A stretch of 64,000 bases of DNA, taken from contig NZ_VLKI01000013.1 in the NCBI RefSeq assembly GCF_007830235.1, positions 1-64,000 on the forward strand. Direction: 5' to 3'. The notes under the pieces were generated by a model. It searched no databases. It saw only the letters and a program-made list of their open reading frames with translations, and was not told the origin of the DNA. Positions 17,633 through 29,711 of this stretch are shown here, in pieces. The DNA is from Cytobacillus oceanisediminis. GTDB taxonomy: Bacteria; Bacillota; Bacilli; Bacillales; Cytobacillaceae. How positions within the stretch are numbered: position 1 is the stretch's first letter; each line of letters opens with the position of its first letter. The position numbers and the translations under genes are program-made.

Positions 17633-19072
17633 TTAATTATCATAATCCAGTTCAGTTTTATCAAAATCCGGTGCGACTGCTTTTTTGATGGATAAGCTAA
17701 TAAAGAATGCCCCAATGCATAAAGCTAATGCAAACCAATAAGCGTGGTGCACACCTTGAGTCATCGCTTCATTCATTACTTTCTCAGTAATCGGCCCTGA
17801 TTGCTCTTCTAAATAGCTATTCTGGCCTTGACTCATTATACTTACAAAAACAGAAACCCCTAGTGCTCCTCCAATTGGCTGCAGTGTGTTCCCGATTGCT
17901 GTTCCATGAGGATATAACTTCTTCGGCAATTCATTCAGCGCATTCGTATGGGCAGGCATCATGATCGCTGAGATAGACAGCATCAATATGATATAGACAA
18001 GGATAAATGACCAAATATGCATCGAAGGGCTGATATTACTGAAGAATATCATGACCCCGACTAATACGATTGTTCCGGGGATCATCAATTTTCCAGGTCC
18101 AAACTTATCGAATAAAGTACCCATCACCGGTGACATCAAACCATTCAAAAGCGCACCTGGCAAAAGCAATAATCCTGCCAGCTTCGCAGAATATCCGAGT
18201 GGCCCCTGCAAATACATAGGCATTACGATTTCCGAAGCGAACATCGCCATGATGACAATAACAAAGAGACTGACACCCAGTGCATAATTTTTATATTTGA
18301 AAACACGTACATCTAATAATGGCTCTTCCAGCTTTAATTGACGCAGAACAAAGATCACCAGGCTGAGTAAACTGATAAAGATAATTGAAAGAATGCTTAC
18401 TGATGTAAAACCTTTTTCTCCAGCACTGCTGAATCCATAAACAATTCCCCCTATCCCGATGGATGACAGGATGATCGATGGAATATCAACTTTCGGACGT
18501 GTAACTTCCCCGACGTTTTGCAAATATTTCATTGCAAACAAAATGGAAAACACCGTGAAGGGAATGACAGAAATAAATAACCAGCGCCAGCCTAATAAAT
18601 CAACGATAACACCCGATAAGGTTGGACCGATTGCAGGTGCAAACATGATAACCAAACCAAATGTCCCCATCACTTTTCCACGAACTTCAGGACGATACAT
18701 AAATAGCAATGCATTCATAATAACGGGTATTAACAGACCCGTCCCGACCGCTTGGGTCATGCGGCCTGTCAACAGCATCGGAAAATTCATAGCACAAGCT
18801 GCAATGATTGTTCCGATCAAAAATATCGTCATGACACCCATAAACATCTGTCTAGTTGTGAACCATTGAATCAATAATGCAGAAATAGGCATCAAAACAC
18901 CCATTACAAGCATAAATCCAGTTGCCATCCATTGAACAGTCGGTGCATCGACGTTAAATACATTCATCAATTCAGTCAATGCGATATTCAGCAGCGTTTC
19001 GTTCAATATGGCAAAAAATGCACCGATCATGAACGTAATCATTATTATTCTCGTATTTATCTGTGAATCCAT
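17633..19072 (-). CDS. MDR-family MFS efflux transporter (DHA2/EmrB type)
   Basis: A 479-residue, 14-segment drug:H+ antiporter-2 type transporter. The N-terminal segment carries NETLLNIALTELMNVF (the DHA2 motif D1 variant). WMATGFMLVMGVLMPISALLI follows, and GRMTQAVGTGLLIPVIMN covers the antiporter region; motif C (FGLVIMFAPAIGPTLSGVIV) is intact. ATG 19072 has GGAGG upstream and a terminator follows the stop. Substrates cannot be told from sequence. No regulator gene is next to it. Confidence 0.9.
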   Translation of the reverse strand: MDSQINTRIIMITFMIGAFFAILNETLLNIALTELMNVFNVDAPTVQWMATGFMLVMGVLMPISALLIQWFTTRQMFMGVMTIFLIGTIIAACAMNFPMLLTGRMTQAVGTGLLIPVIMNALLFMYRPEVRGKVMGTFGLVIMFAPAIGPTLSGVIVDLLGWRWLFISVIPFTVFSILFAMKYLQNVGEVTRPKVDIPSIILSSIGIGGIVYGFSSAGEKGFTSVSILSIIFISLLSLVIFVLRQLKLEEPLLDVRVFKYKNYALGVSLFVIVIMAMFASEIVMPMYLQGPLGYSAKLAGLLLLPGALLNGLMSPVMGTLFDKFGPGKLMIPGTIVLVGVMIFFSNISPSMHIWSFILVYIILMLSISAIMMPAHTNALNELPKKLYPHGTAIGNTLQPIGGALGVSVFVSIMSQGQNSYLEEQSGPITEKVMNEAMTQGVHHAYWFALALCIGAFFISLSIKKAVAPDFDKTELDYDN

Positions 19073-19189
19073 AATTCCTCCATCATTTTACAGTTTAATA
19101 AAGCATACTTAATATATTCCACCATCAAAAAAATTTTTTCAAGTACGCAACTACGCTCTTTCAACTTTTTTTAATTGCCTTGATTATAC

Positions 19190-19321
19190 TTAAAAGTCTT
19201 CATCAATTAAGTCACTTATGACTCCCATAGCAGCTTTACTACCCTCACTTGCAGCATTAATTAATTGAGGAGGTACTGATAGGGAATTATCTCCACTGGC
19301 ATAAAATCCTTCAATATTCGG
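19190..19321 (-). pseudogene. C-terminal fragment of a thioredoxin-reductase-like flavoprotein
   Basis: The minus strand encodes PNIEGFYASGDNSLSVPPQL followed by INAASEGSKAAMGVI and a short acidic end, then TAA 19190. This is the typical C-terminus of NAD(P)/FAD-dependent pyridine nucleotide-disulphide oxidoreductases (the FAD-binding GDN motif then the AASEG helix). A stop (TGA 19322-19324) blocks it directly upstream. The next 50 bases read SIVAESDILKIYGA, of uncertain relation. The rest of the gene is missing. Confidence 0.65.
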
Positions 19322-19394
19322 TCAAGCCCCATAGATTTTCAAAATATCTGATTCAGCAACGATTGAAAAATCCAGCGTTATGAAGTAGATATTG

Positions 19395-19428
19395 TTAAAG
19401 CCCCTCTCGTTTGAGAAGGGCTTTTTCT
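19395..19428 (+). terminator. Hairpin with T-run next to the GH31 gene end
   Basis: AAGCCCCTCTC and GAGAAGGGCTT pair around GTTT, followed by TTTCT. It lies 47 bp beyond the stop of the large minus-strand gene. The T-run favours the plus strand, but in the minus direction it can still end the GalNAc-locus transcript. Confidence 0.55.
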
Positions 19429-19474
19429 GAGAAATCGAAGCCTGTGGACATTTATATTTCTTCAAACCTCTTAA

Positions 19475-22400
19475 TTATTCCCCTTGATACGCGCTGTTTT
19501 TCTCCCAGAATTGCACCTCAGCAACTGAAAGCATAAGCGGACCGCTATGAGATTCTTCAAAAATGATTCTCACTTTGGCAAGCTTTTTCCCCTCTGGAAT
19601 TTGAGTATTTTCATATAAATTGCAGGTTACAGATTTATCTGTAGAGAGGACTTCCTTTTCTCCCAAATCGTATTCATTCCCCTCTTCATCATAAGCTTTT
19701 GCACGGAGAACTTTGATTTTTCCATTTGTATACAACGGCCTGTTGAATACCTCAAATCTCGTAAGTTCTGTAGGACTATTAAAGCTAAAATCAACTTCTA
19801 ATGGCAGAGTAATACCATCGGCTTCCGTGATGCTCCACTTTAGCTCTGCAAGGGAAGATTCACTTATTTCATTGTCAATTAACCGTGGAAATGCTTCAGC
19901 CCCATCCTGCATTTTATCCGCTTCACCAGATACGACGATATCCCTTGCTGTCAAAAGCAGTTCCTTCGGCTCTTCAGGCTGCTCGACTTCGCCAGGCTCT
20001 TCTCCAGGCTTTAAAACATGGCCGATTTTATCAATGGTATCAAAACTAGTATTTACAAGCAAAGATCTCGTAATCGGAATATCAAACTCCAAATCCTTCT
20101 TCGCTTTCAGCTTAATGGCGGCCAGAGTAGATGTGCCTTCCAGTGTATCTAGAGAGCCTTTATTTGAAAAAGCAGCCATAATTCGTTGCTTATCATTGCC
20201 GATCCCGGCTAGTATCGAAAAATTCAGCATGTCCTGGGTAGTGTTAGAAGAATTGACAATTCTTTCGCCGCAGCCAGTTTCTCCCTTACACTCTTTAACG
20301 ATGTCATACTTATTTGGATCTATCTCAAGTTCAAGGTTAAAAGCATTAATATCCTTCAGCCCTGCACCGATAACTTCGACTGTAACCTCTTCACCTGCTT
20401 TCAATTGCTGCTTATCTGGCCGAATGCTCAGCAATCCAGCTACAGGACGATTAGTAGGCTGCAGCTGTGTCTCACCAAGCTGTCCTGCTACAAACATTAA
20501 ATCATAGGCATCAATCACACCATTATAGTTAATATCAACTTTGGATACCTGATTCCAAGAGGTATCGGTGGTGTCCACGCCCATATAACTGGCAAAGAAG
20601 AGCAGGTCCTCTTCGTCGATGGCACCATTAGGAATGTTTTCACCGACTACAATCCCTTCTGTTTTATCCTTTTTGTAAGGCCTGAATTCCTGTGCAGATC
20701 CAAATTTCCCTACCGCATCCTTGATGGTTAATTTTATATAACGTGCACTTACATCTTCGTTGAATTGAATGGTCTTTGTCTCATTGCTCCTAATAAAGGT
20801 TCCATCCGTAATAACCTTCTTATATGTCTTACCATCAAGGCTGACATCCAAGTCATATTTAAGAATTGTTCCATTCCCTGCATCAGGTCTAGGCACATAC
20901 TCCAGCTTATCTAATTGAAAGGCAAGCTTCATATCAATCTCAAACGTATGAGGAAGAACGTTTCCTGTACCCCAAGCTGTATGCCATTGTGTTTTCTCAT
21001 CTCCGTCTACAGCTCTCGATGCTTCGCTCCCAGGCTGATTGCTTGAGGCACTAGCTGTCATATTCTTCGGAACGTTTCTGAATCGATCAAGCTTGGTTTT
21101 TACGGTTATTTCGTCACTCCAGTCTGATGCACCCTTTGTATTAACTGCACGGATACTATATCTGTATTCTGTGTCAAAGTTTAGACCATCGTGCTCGAAA
21201 AACGGCTTCTCTGTTTCCTCTTTTTCTAAATAAACATTTCTGTATACCATTCCATTAATTTTAAGGTCATAGGACACATTTTCCCCTTCAACCTTATTCC
21301 AGTGAAGTTTTATGCTTTTATCTGTAATATTTTCATCTGCAGCTCCGAGTCCAGAAGGCGCATCTGGTACTTCTGTATCCGTTACTTCTTTCTCCTGCGT
21401 GTTGTTAAATCCATTTACCGTAAGCATCACTTGATTCTTTGTTATATCCGTTTTCCCAATCTTTACAAATAACTTCGGAGCAGTAGTCACCTTTGTATTG
21501 GCGAACTCAGAGCCTTCTGTTGAATATTTATTTAGATTTGGACTTTCGTTATAGAAATAAACATTTTCTGACTGGTTGTATTCTTCCTCTGTCAACGCTC
21601 TATGAAGTTTTACATCCTTGCCGCCCACCTTTACGGATAATGATTTTGGCTGTTTGCGAGTATTAACAAGGAATTCGGTGCCTCTTTCCTTGACCATTCC
21701 TTTGTAGCCTTTCCCATTGGCTTTATGAACTGTAATCTTTACTTTATCATTTGCTGCTATAGACTGAATCTTGGTCTTTGTATTCTTCCCAGATTTATAT
21801 TCAGTGGTTTTTCCATCATCCTCATAAAGAGTAAATTCAGATTTTCCAGCTGGATAAACATCAAAAATTCGATTTTCAGAACCATCCAACTGGTTGATCG
21901 AATTGTTTTCAGGTGCCATCGGAATGATTGCACCATTTTTTACGAATACTGGTGTCTTCCACAATGGGGCATCAAAATTATTGAGAATTGATCCTCCTTG
22001 ATAATGCTCTCCTGTAAAATAATCAATCCAAACCTGTTCAGAATCCGGTAAGTATATCCCGTTTCTTACACCTGCTGCGTGATCCTTTTCATTGTAGACA
22101 GGCGCTACTAGCAAATTGGGTCCCCACATATATTGGTACTGCGTTTCAGTTCCATAGGTGTATGGATCTTCTGGGTATTCGAGCATCATACCTCGTACAG
22201 ATGGCATAGATTTGGAAGTTGATTCCTCTGCTATCGTATAAATATACGGCATCATTTGGGCTTTTATTTTAAGATACATACGGTTAATGGAAGTATACGG
22301 CTCGCCATAATTCCATGGATTTTTGGATTTGCTGTAATCGTTTCCAGAGGATGCCCATCCATCCATATCAATTTGGATTGGAGTGAAAGCCTTCCATTGA

Positions 22401-23875
22401 AAATCTCTTGTCTGAATGACTGGATCTCCTCCAAAAATACCGTCCATATCGGAGCCAACATTCGGATTGCCGGATAAGCCCGCTCCAATGTAAGTTGGGA
22501 TATGCATGCGAATATATTCCCATTCGCCTCCATACTGGTCACCTGACCATAGGGTAGCGTAACGCTGTGTACCTGCCCACCCATCCAGACTAATAACAAA
22601 CGGGCGCGCTCCACCCGAGTTCTCTTGCTTTTCGATCCCTTCGGCTGCTTGACGTGTTGCATTAAGGGCCATGGAATAGCCCTGTCCTACCCATGCAACA
22701 TCCGTTTTAATAGCCCTTACTCCTGCTTTCACTTCACCGTCAAGGTCCCTTCGTAATGGACTGTCCTCAGGAAGGTTCGGGTCTGGATATAGGTTACTTT
22801 GTGTCCAGAGACCTACCTCCACATCCTTGGCATTTGATTCATCCACAAAATTCTTTAGGTTATCCAAACCATCGTAGCCGCAGCCATAACCGTCATTCGG
22901 CAAAAACCAGCCTAGCGGCATATCCTTTGTAACATATTGATTTAAAGTATCCAAGCCCTTTCCAAGAAGCGTTCTCTTATCTTTATGGCCATTGTGGATC
23001 CCATTAAAGCAATCTGCATGCCCCAAATAAAACGCATATTCTGGCATTAATGCTGCTTTTCCAGTTAGTTCGGTATATTCATTGATAATTTCTGGTATGG
23101 AGCCTTCCACAAAATAATAAGCGTCAAATCTGTTTTCCTGATGTGAGAAAGTTGCCGTTTTAGAAAAGTCATAGGCTCCCGGTTTAAACGTATTACGCAT
23201 AACCCCATAGCCCTCGGTGCTCAAGTAAAATGGAACCGGGCTAGATGCTGCACCGGCATCCCAGCCGCCTCCGATGGCGATATTAATTTTATTATTTTTG
23301 TGAGAGTAATAGCCATTCTGCTGTCCTCCACCAAAAAAGTACTCATCATCTTTAGTATTAAGCGTCTGTACAGCTTTATTAGCTTCTAGAGAAAGCGGCT
23401 CCTTTTCACTCCATATGACCTTGTTTTTATTTTTGTCGAAAAGGCTCATTTTTGAGTCTGTTTTAGAGATTGTTAGTTCTAACACTTTGGTATTTATTCT
23501 ATAAAAATCGGAATCTTCTTCTATATTTACTCGCACGGTACCATACTCTTTTTGGTAGGCACCTTTATCCTTATCAATCATTTTGGTTACATGGTCAGGT
23601 TTGTTTGGTGTCGGGTATTCAGGAAAATCACCACTAGGATCCAAGTGAAGCCTGAATACATTGTCCTTCAGAAAGCTTAATTTAATACCTTCACCAGTAG
23701 ACAAATCAATATAAACATCACTGCCTTCTTTTTGTATCCCATTAACTTTGCCTATGGAAGACGTATCTGAGGCTTCCTCAGCACCAACTGCGGTGATTGG
23801 AGTAAGCGACAACAGCAAAATGAATGAAAGAAATATAGGTGCAAATCTTTTAAGCTTGTTTCTCATTCTAAACAA
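19475..23875 (-). CDS. Secreted modular GH31 glycosidase with Fn3, F5/8-type, dockerin and cohesin domains
   Basis: 1466 residues. Signal peptide 1-32 (RFAPIFLSFILLLSLTPITA then AVGAEEA). Residues 40-250 are the GH31 N-terminal beta-sandwich. The catalytic barrel spans about 270-630: KTDVAWVGQG gives the likely nucleophile Asp392, WSGDQ the likely acid/base Asp446, and GSDMDGIFGG the substrate loop. A DUF5110-like sheet (640-740) precedes Fn3 (835-928), F5/8 type C (930-1068), a dockerin (1080-1135, one good Ca loop DINYNGVIDAYD and one degenerate) and a cohesin (1145-1290). A C-terminal F5/8-like module (1305-1460) closes the protein. TTG 23875 is the start (GGAGGTG 7 nt upstream). Last gene of the GalNAc locus, with an R2 element before it. 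GH31 enzymes include alpha-N-acetylgalactosaminidases. That activity is inferred from the locus; alpha-glucosidase or xylosidase activity is not excluded. Confidence 0.9.
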   Translation of the reverse strand: MFRMRNKLKRFAPIFLSFILLLSLTPITAVGAEEASDTSSIGKVNGIQKEGSDVYIDLSTGEGIKLSFLKDNVFRLHLDPSGDFPEYPTPNKPDHVTKMIDKDKGAYQKEYGTVRVNIEEDSDFYRINTKVLELTISKTDSKMSLFDKNKNKVIWSEKEPLSLEANKAVQTLNTKDDEYFFGGGQQNGYYSHKNNKINIAIGGGWDAGAASSPVPFYLSTEGYGVMRNTFKPGAYDFSKTATFSHQENRFDAYYFVEGSIPEIINEYTELTGKAALMPEYAFYLGHADCFNGIHNGHKDKRTLLGKGLDTLNQYVTKDMPLGWFLPNDGYGCGYDGLDNLKNFVDESNAKDVEVGLWTQSNLYPDPNLPEDSPLRRDLDGEVKAGVRAIKTDVAWVGQGYSMALNATRQAAEGIEKQENSGGARPFVISLDGWAGTQRYATLWSGDQYGGEWEYIRMHIPTYIGAGLSGNPNVGSDMDGIFGGDPVIQTRDFQWKAFTPIQIDMDGWASSGNDYSKSKNPWNYGEPYTSINRMYLKIKAQMMPYIYTIAEESTSKSMPSVRGMMLEYPEDPYTYGTETQYQYMWGPNLLVAPVYNEKDHAAGVRNGIYLPDSEQVWIDYFTGEHYQGGSILNNFDAPLWKTPVFVKNGAIIPMAPENNSINQLDGSENRIFDVYPAGKSEFTLYEDDGKTTEYKSGKNTKTKIQSIAANDKVKITVHKANGKGYKGMVKERGTEFLVNTRKQPKSLSVKVGGKDVKLHRALTEEEYNQSENVYFYNESPNLNKYSTEGSEFANTKVTTAPKLFVKIGKTDITKNQVMLTVNGFNNTQEKEVTDTEVPDAPSGLGAADENITDKSIKLHWNKVEGENVSYDLKINGMVYRNVYLEKEETEKPFFEHDGLNFDTEYRYSIRAVNTKGASDWSDEITVKTKLDRFRNVPKNMTASASSNQPGSEASRAVDGDEKTQWHTAWGTGNVLPHTFEIDMKLAFQLDKLEYVPRPDAGNGTILKYDLDVSLDGKTYKKVITDGTFIRSNETKTIQFNEDVSARYIKLTIKDAVGKFGSAQEFRPYKKDKTEGIVVGENIPNGAIDEEDLLFFASYMGVDTTDTSWNQVSKVDINYNGVIDAYDLMFVAGQLGETQLQPTNRPVAGLLSIRPDKQQLKAGEEVTVEVIGAGLKDINAFNLELEIDPNKYDIVKECKGETGCGERIVNSSNTTQDMLNFSILAGIGNDKQRIMAAFSNKGSLDTLEGTSTLAAIKLKAKKDLEFDIPITRSLLVNTSFDTIDKIGHVLKPGEEPGEVEQPEEPKELLLTARDIVVSGEADKMQDGAEAFPRLIDNEISESSLAELKWSITEADGITLPLEVDFSFNSPTELTRFEVFNRPLYTNGKIKVLRAKAYDEEGNEYDLGEKEVLSTDKSVTCNLYENTQIPEGKKLAKVRIIFEESHSGPLMLSVAEVQFWEKNSAYQGE

Positions 23876-23903
23876 TATCCGGCACCTCCGTGATTTTTTT
23901 TAT

Positions 23904-24150
23904 AAGGCTTTTAGCAAACTTTGTTGCTTTTTAACATGTAGTGAGGAGAGGTTGATTTCCGCTCCAGGATGCTCGCTTTCCGCGGGGCGGGCGGTGAGCC
24001 TCCTCGGCGCGCAGCGCCTGTGGGGTCTCACCTGTCCCGCTCCTCCCGCAGGAGTCTCGCACCTTGCGCTCCAATCAACCAACCTTGTTCATCAATTGTT
24101 TCCAATCACAAAACCTATTTAAAAACAACATTCTATTAGAAAAGAGCTTT
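23904..24150. repeat. MITE-like GC-rich element (family R2), copy 2
   Basis: It has the same GC-rich core as copy 1 (GCTTTCCGCGGGGCGG, CCTGTGGGGTCTCACC, CTCCCGCAGGAGTC) and ends AAGGCTTTTAGCAAAC/AGAAAAGAGCTT. It is inserted between the PfkB kinase and the GH31 gene inside an otherwise tight operon. Confidence 0.75.
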
Positions 24151-24158
24151 CATAACTT

Positions 24159-27112
<2,954 letters not shown>

Positions 27113-27113
<1 letters not shown>

Positions 27114-27535
27114 TAAATACCTGCTCCATCTCTCTTGAGGCGCTCTGATTTCTGGAAACATTTTATCGCTTCTCTTCCAGAAGTAATGGCCATTTCTTTT
27201 AGTTCGTCTATGGAAACATTATCTTTCATGATTGCTGTTTCAATAACCATTGCCAGATTTGCCCCGCCAATAACAGCAGCATCCTGTTGATTGTTTGTTA
27301 GAGAAACAGCGGTTTTAAAAGGAGAACCTCCCACAAGATCGCACAGAACGAGTATCCCATTGCAGCCCTCTAAGTTTGCCAAAGCTGCTTTAATCTTTAT
27401 TTCCAGGTCTGATGTAGAATCTGATTCTAAGAAATCAACATACTCTATTCGTGGCTGTTCCCCTGCAATTAATTTCACTGAAGAGTGAAGACCTGATGCA
27501 AAGGATCCATGCCCTGAAACAATTAATCCGTTCAT
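27113..27535 (-). CDS. PTS mannose-family EIIA component
   Basis: A 140-residue cytoplasmic IIA protein. SGHGSFASGL carries the phospho-acceptor His9. VLCDLVGGSPFKTA is the conserved second motif. It takes phosphate from HPr and hands it to IIB (29218-29691). ATG 27535 has AGGAGG upstream. It lies between IID and the deacetylase with a one-base overlap, as in aga operons where IIA (AgaF) follows IIB-IIC-IID. Confidence 0.92.
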
Positions 27536-27555
27536 TTTTTCCTCCTGACCCCCGT

Positions 27556-28431
27556 TTAAAGAATAGTGCCAAATGGGAATGGTATCTTGCCAAAAATGCC
27601 AATAACGACTGTAATCAAAATTAAAATGACAGGGGACAAGCCTCTTTTCAGCATGTAGTACATTAATAATGTATAGCCTAGTGGAAGCAAGTTTGGCATG
27701 ATCTTATCAAGCAAGTCTTCCTGGAGGGCTATTTCAGCTTTGCCTGCATGAATGACAAGGTTTGCCTCTAATTGCACAAAAGATGCTATCAGCCCGCCTA
27801 CCACTGTCAAGCCAACGATCGAGGCAGCATGAGAAACTTTCTTCGTGTTTTCTTTTAAGGAGCTGATGGCATTGGTCCCAGTATTATAGGCATATCGCAT
27901 AAGGCCGAAGCGCAGTCCAAAATGGACGACATTGAATATAATAAGGAACACAAGTGCACCTATCGGATTGCCATCTGCACCGAGCGAAGCACCTATACCA
28001 ACACAAATAGGCAGAAGTGTTAGCCAAAACAGCGCATCCCCTATGCCGCCCAACGGACCCATCATGGCTACGCGTATAGCCCGAATGGTATTTCGATTCT
28101 GCTTCCTTTCTTCCATTGCGAGGACAATACCCATAATGATGTTTACTAGAAAAGGATGGGTATTAAAGAATTCCATATGGCTTTTCATAGACTCACTTAG
28201 GTCATGCTTATTTTTGTGGATCTTCTTTAGTCCAGGAAGAATAGAATATAGCCAGCCAGCCGCCTGCATCCTTTCATAGTTGAAAGATGCTTGCAGGAAT
28301 AAAGAACGCCATACCATTTTGTTAAGGTCTTTTTTTGTAATCACTTGTTCGGTTGAAGAATTTTCGTAAAACTCAGGATTGTTTGCCTGAGCAGAAATTT
28401 CAGGTTCAATGGCTGCATTTTCAGATGCCAC
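27556..28431 (-). CDS. PTS mannose-family EIID component
   Basis: 291 residues. After a polar N-terminus of about 35 residues the IID pattern follows: LNKMVWRSLFLQASFNYERM, GPLGGIGDALFWLTLLPIC, and FGLRFGLMRYAYNTG. A C-terminal membrane anchor (LLPLGYTLLMYYMLKRGLSP) closes it. It partners IIC in the membrane channel. The start is GTG 28431, inside the IIC end (11-nt overlap), with GGGGAG upstream. Confidence 0.9.
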   Translation of the reverse strand: MASENAAIEPEISAQANNPEFYENSSTEQVITKKDLNKMVWRSLFLQASFNYERMQAAGWLYSILPGLKKIHKNKHDLSESMKSHMEFFNTHPFLVNIIMGIVLAMEERKQNRNTIRAIRVAMMGPLGGIGDALFWLTLLPICVGIGASLGADGNPIGALVFLIIFNVVHFGLRFGLMRYAYNTGTNAISSLKENTKKVSHAASIVGLTVVGGLIASFVQLEANLVIHAGKAEIALQEDLLDKIMPNLLPLGYTLLMYYMLKRGLSPVILILITVVIGIFGKIPFPFGTIL

Positions 28432-29197
28432 GGCCTCTCGCTCCCCTCATAGCAGCTCCCTGGCCGCCAGTTGTTTTATAAAAATCATACATAGCAATTG
28501 CCAGACCGATTAGCGCGACAGCAATTATCGGCATTTGCAAATAGGTAACAAGAATGAATCCGACGATAAAATAGGCAATATACTGTTTCTTCAGCATAAT
28601 TTTCAAAAGCATGGCAAAACCAATGGCTGCCATCATACCGCCAGCGGTGCCGAGACCTGCAATGATCCAGGCCGGAAGTGATTCCACTACATTCTTGGCT
28701 GCATCAGCACCAAAATAGATTGGAAGGAATGCAACAACAAAATAGAATACAAACAGAGTTAATATTCCCAGGTAATTAATCTTGTCGATGCCTTTTGTAT
28801 TTGCTTCTTCAGCATACTTATCTGCTTTATGCATGACAGGTGAAAAGGCTGTAAACATCAATGTGATGCATGCCTGGACTGCAACGGCAAATGGAACAGC
28901 AACTCCTATCGCAACCTGAGGCTCTTGCCCAGTCAAAATGGCAAATGCTGTACCAATTATTCCACCAATAACCACGTTTGGAGGCTGTGCTCCTGCAAGC
29001 GGTACCATACCAGCCCATACTAATTCAATTGCCGCTCCAGTCATCACACCCGTAGGCAAGTCGCCTAGGATTAATCCAACGATGACTCCTGTTACAATGG
29101 GGCGGTGAATGTGAAACAAACCGTTAAACAAGTCGATGCCGGCAATGCCAGCCCAAATGGCAATCAACAATGCCTGCAGGAAAATTTCCTGATCCAT
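28421..29197 (-). CDS. PTS mannose-family EIIC component
   Basis: A 258-residue channel subunit with about seven hydrophobic segments. GIAGIDLFNGLFHIHRPIVT, GLILGDLPTGVMTGAAIELV and AGAQPPNVVIGGIIGTAFAI are the IIC signatures that bind the sugar together with IID. ATG 29197 has AAGGGATGG upstream. Its C-terminus ends in an Arg/Gly-rich tail overlapping the IID start. Composition and order (IIB-IIC-IID-IIA) match GalNAc/galactosamine permeases of the Aga type. Specificity cannot be read directly. Confidence 0.9.
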   Translation of the reverse strand: MDQEIFLQALLIAIWAGIAGIDLFNGLFHIHRPIVTGVIVGLILGDLPTGVMTGAAIELVWAGMVPLAGAQPPNVVIGGIIGTAFAILTGQEPQVAIGVAVPFAVAVQACITLMFTAFSPVMHKADKYAEEANTKGIDKINYLGILTLFVFYFVVAFLPIYFGADAAKNVVESLPAWIIAGLGTAGGMMAAIGFAMLLKIMLKKQYIAYFIVGFILVTYLQMPIIAVALIGLAIAMYDFYKTTGGQGAAMRGARGRGI

Positions 29198-29217
29198 CTG
29201 TTACACCATCCCTTCCC

Positions 29218-29691
29218 TTATAAGAATTTATAAATGTCATCTGGCCTTTCATCAGGAACACGGCGCACTTCGAGTTTCACACCATGTTCTTTTAGCTTCC
29301 GGAAAGCTTCTTTGTCAGTATCATCAACAGAAACAGTCGAGTAAATTTGTGTCTTCCCTTCTGAATAGTGCATATTTCCGATATTCACTCTGTCGATCGG
29401 AACACCTCCTTGGACAAGCCTCAGGACATCCTGTGGAGTTTTAACAACTAAGAAGATATATTGATCTTCAGCGGCATCATGAATAATGTCTGCAGTTGTC
29501 TGTATCGAAAAAAAACGGACACCGATTGCTTCAGGGAGGACCATTTCCATCAAGTCTTGCTGGACTTCATCTTCAGCTACTTCATCGTTAGCTACAACAA
29601 TTAGGTTAGCCCCAAGGTGATTAACCCAGGTAACACCTACCTGACCATGGACAAGACGGTTATCAATTCGAGTCAATAAAATATTTGGCAC
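29218..29691 (-). CDS. PTS mannose-family EIIB component
   Basis: A 157-residue cytoplasmic IIB. TRIDNRLVHGQVGVTWVNHL contains the phospho-His15, and VVANDEVAEDEVQQDLMEM and GGVPIDRVNIGNMHYSEGK follow the family pattern, including the substrate-facing GNMH. The start is GTG 29691 with GAGGGGAAG upstream. It is 20 nt after agaS and 20 nt before IIC. Confidence 0.92.
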   Translation of the reverse strand: MPNILLTRIDNRLVHGQVGVTWVNHLGANLIVVANDEVAEDEVQQDLMEMVLPEAIGVRFFSIQTTADIIHDAAEDQYIFLVVKTPQDVLRLVQGGVPIDRVNIGNMHYSEGKTQIYSTVSVDDTDKEAFRKLKEHGVKLEVRRVPDERPDDIYKFL

Positions 29692-29711
29692 TTTGTACTT
29701 CCCCTCTTTTT

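Noticed and set aside
18459..18869. 136-residue plus-strand frame in the MFS gene
   Set aside because: Mirror of membrane-protein codons; no start signals.
19713..20507. 264-residue plus-strand open frame inside the GH31 gene
   Set aside because: Antisense to strongly supported cohesin/C-terminal coding sequence, Ser-rich low-complexity, no ribosome-binding site.
23748..24122. Frames of 60-124 residues in the R2 repeat
   Set aside because: They arise from the GC-rich repeat core and recur in other copies as unrelated translations.
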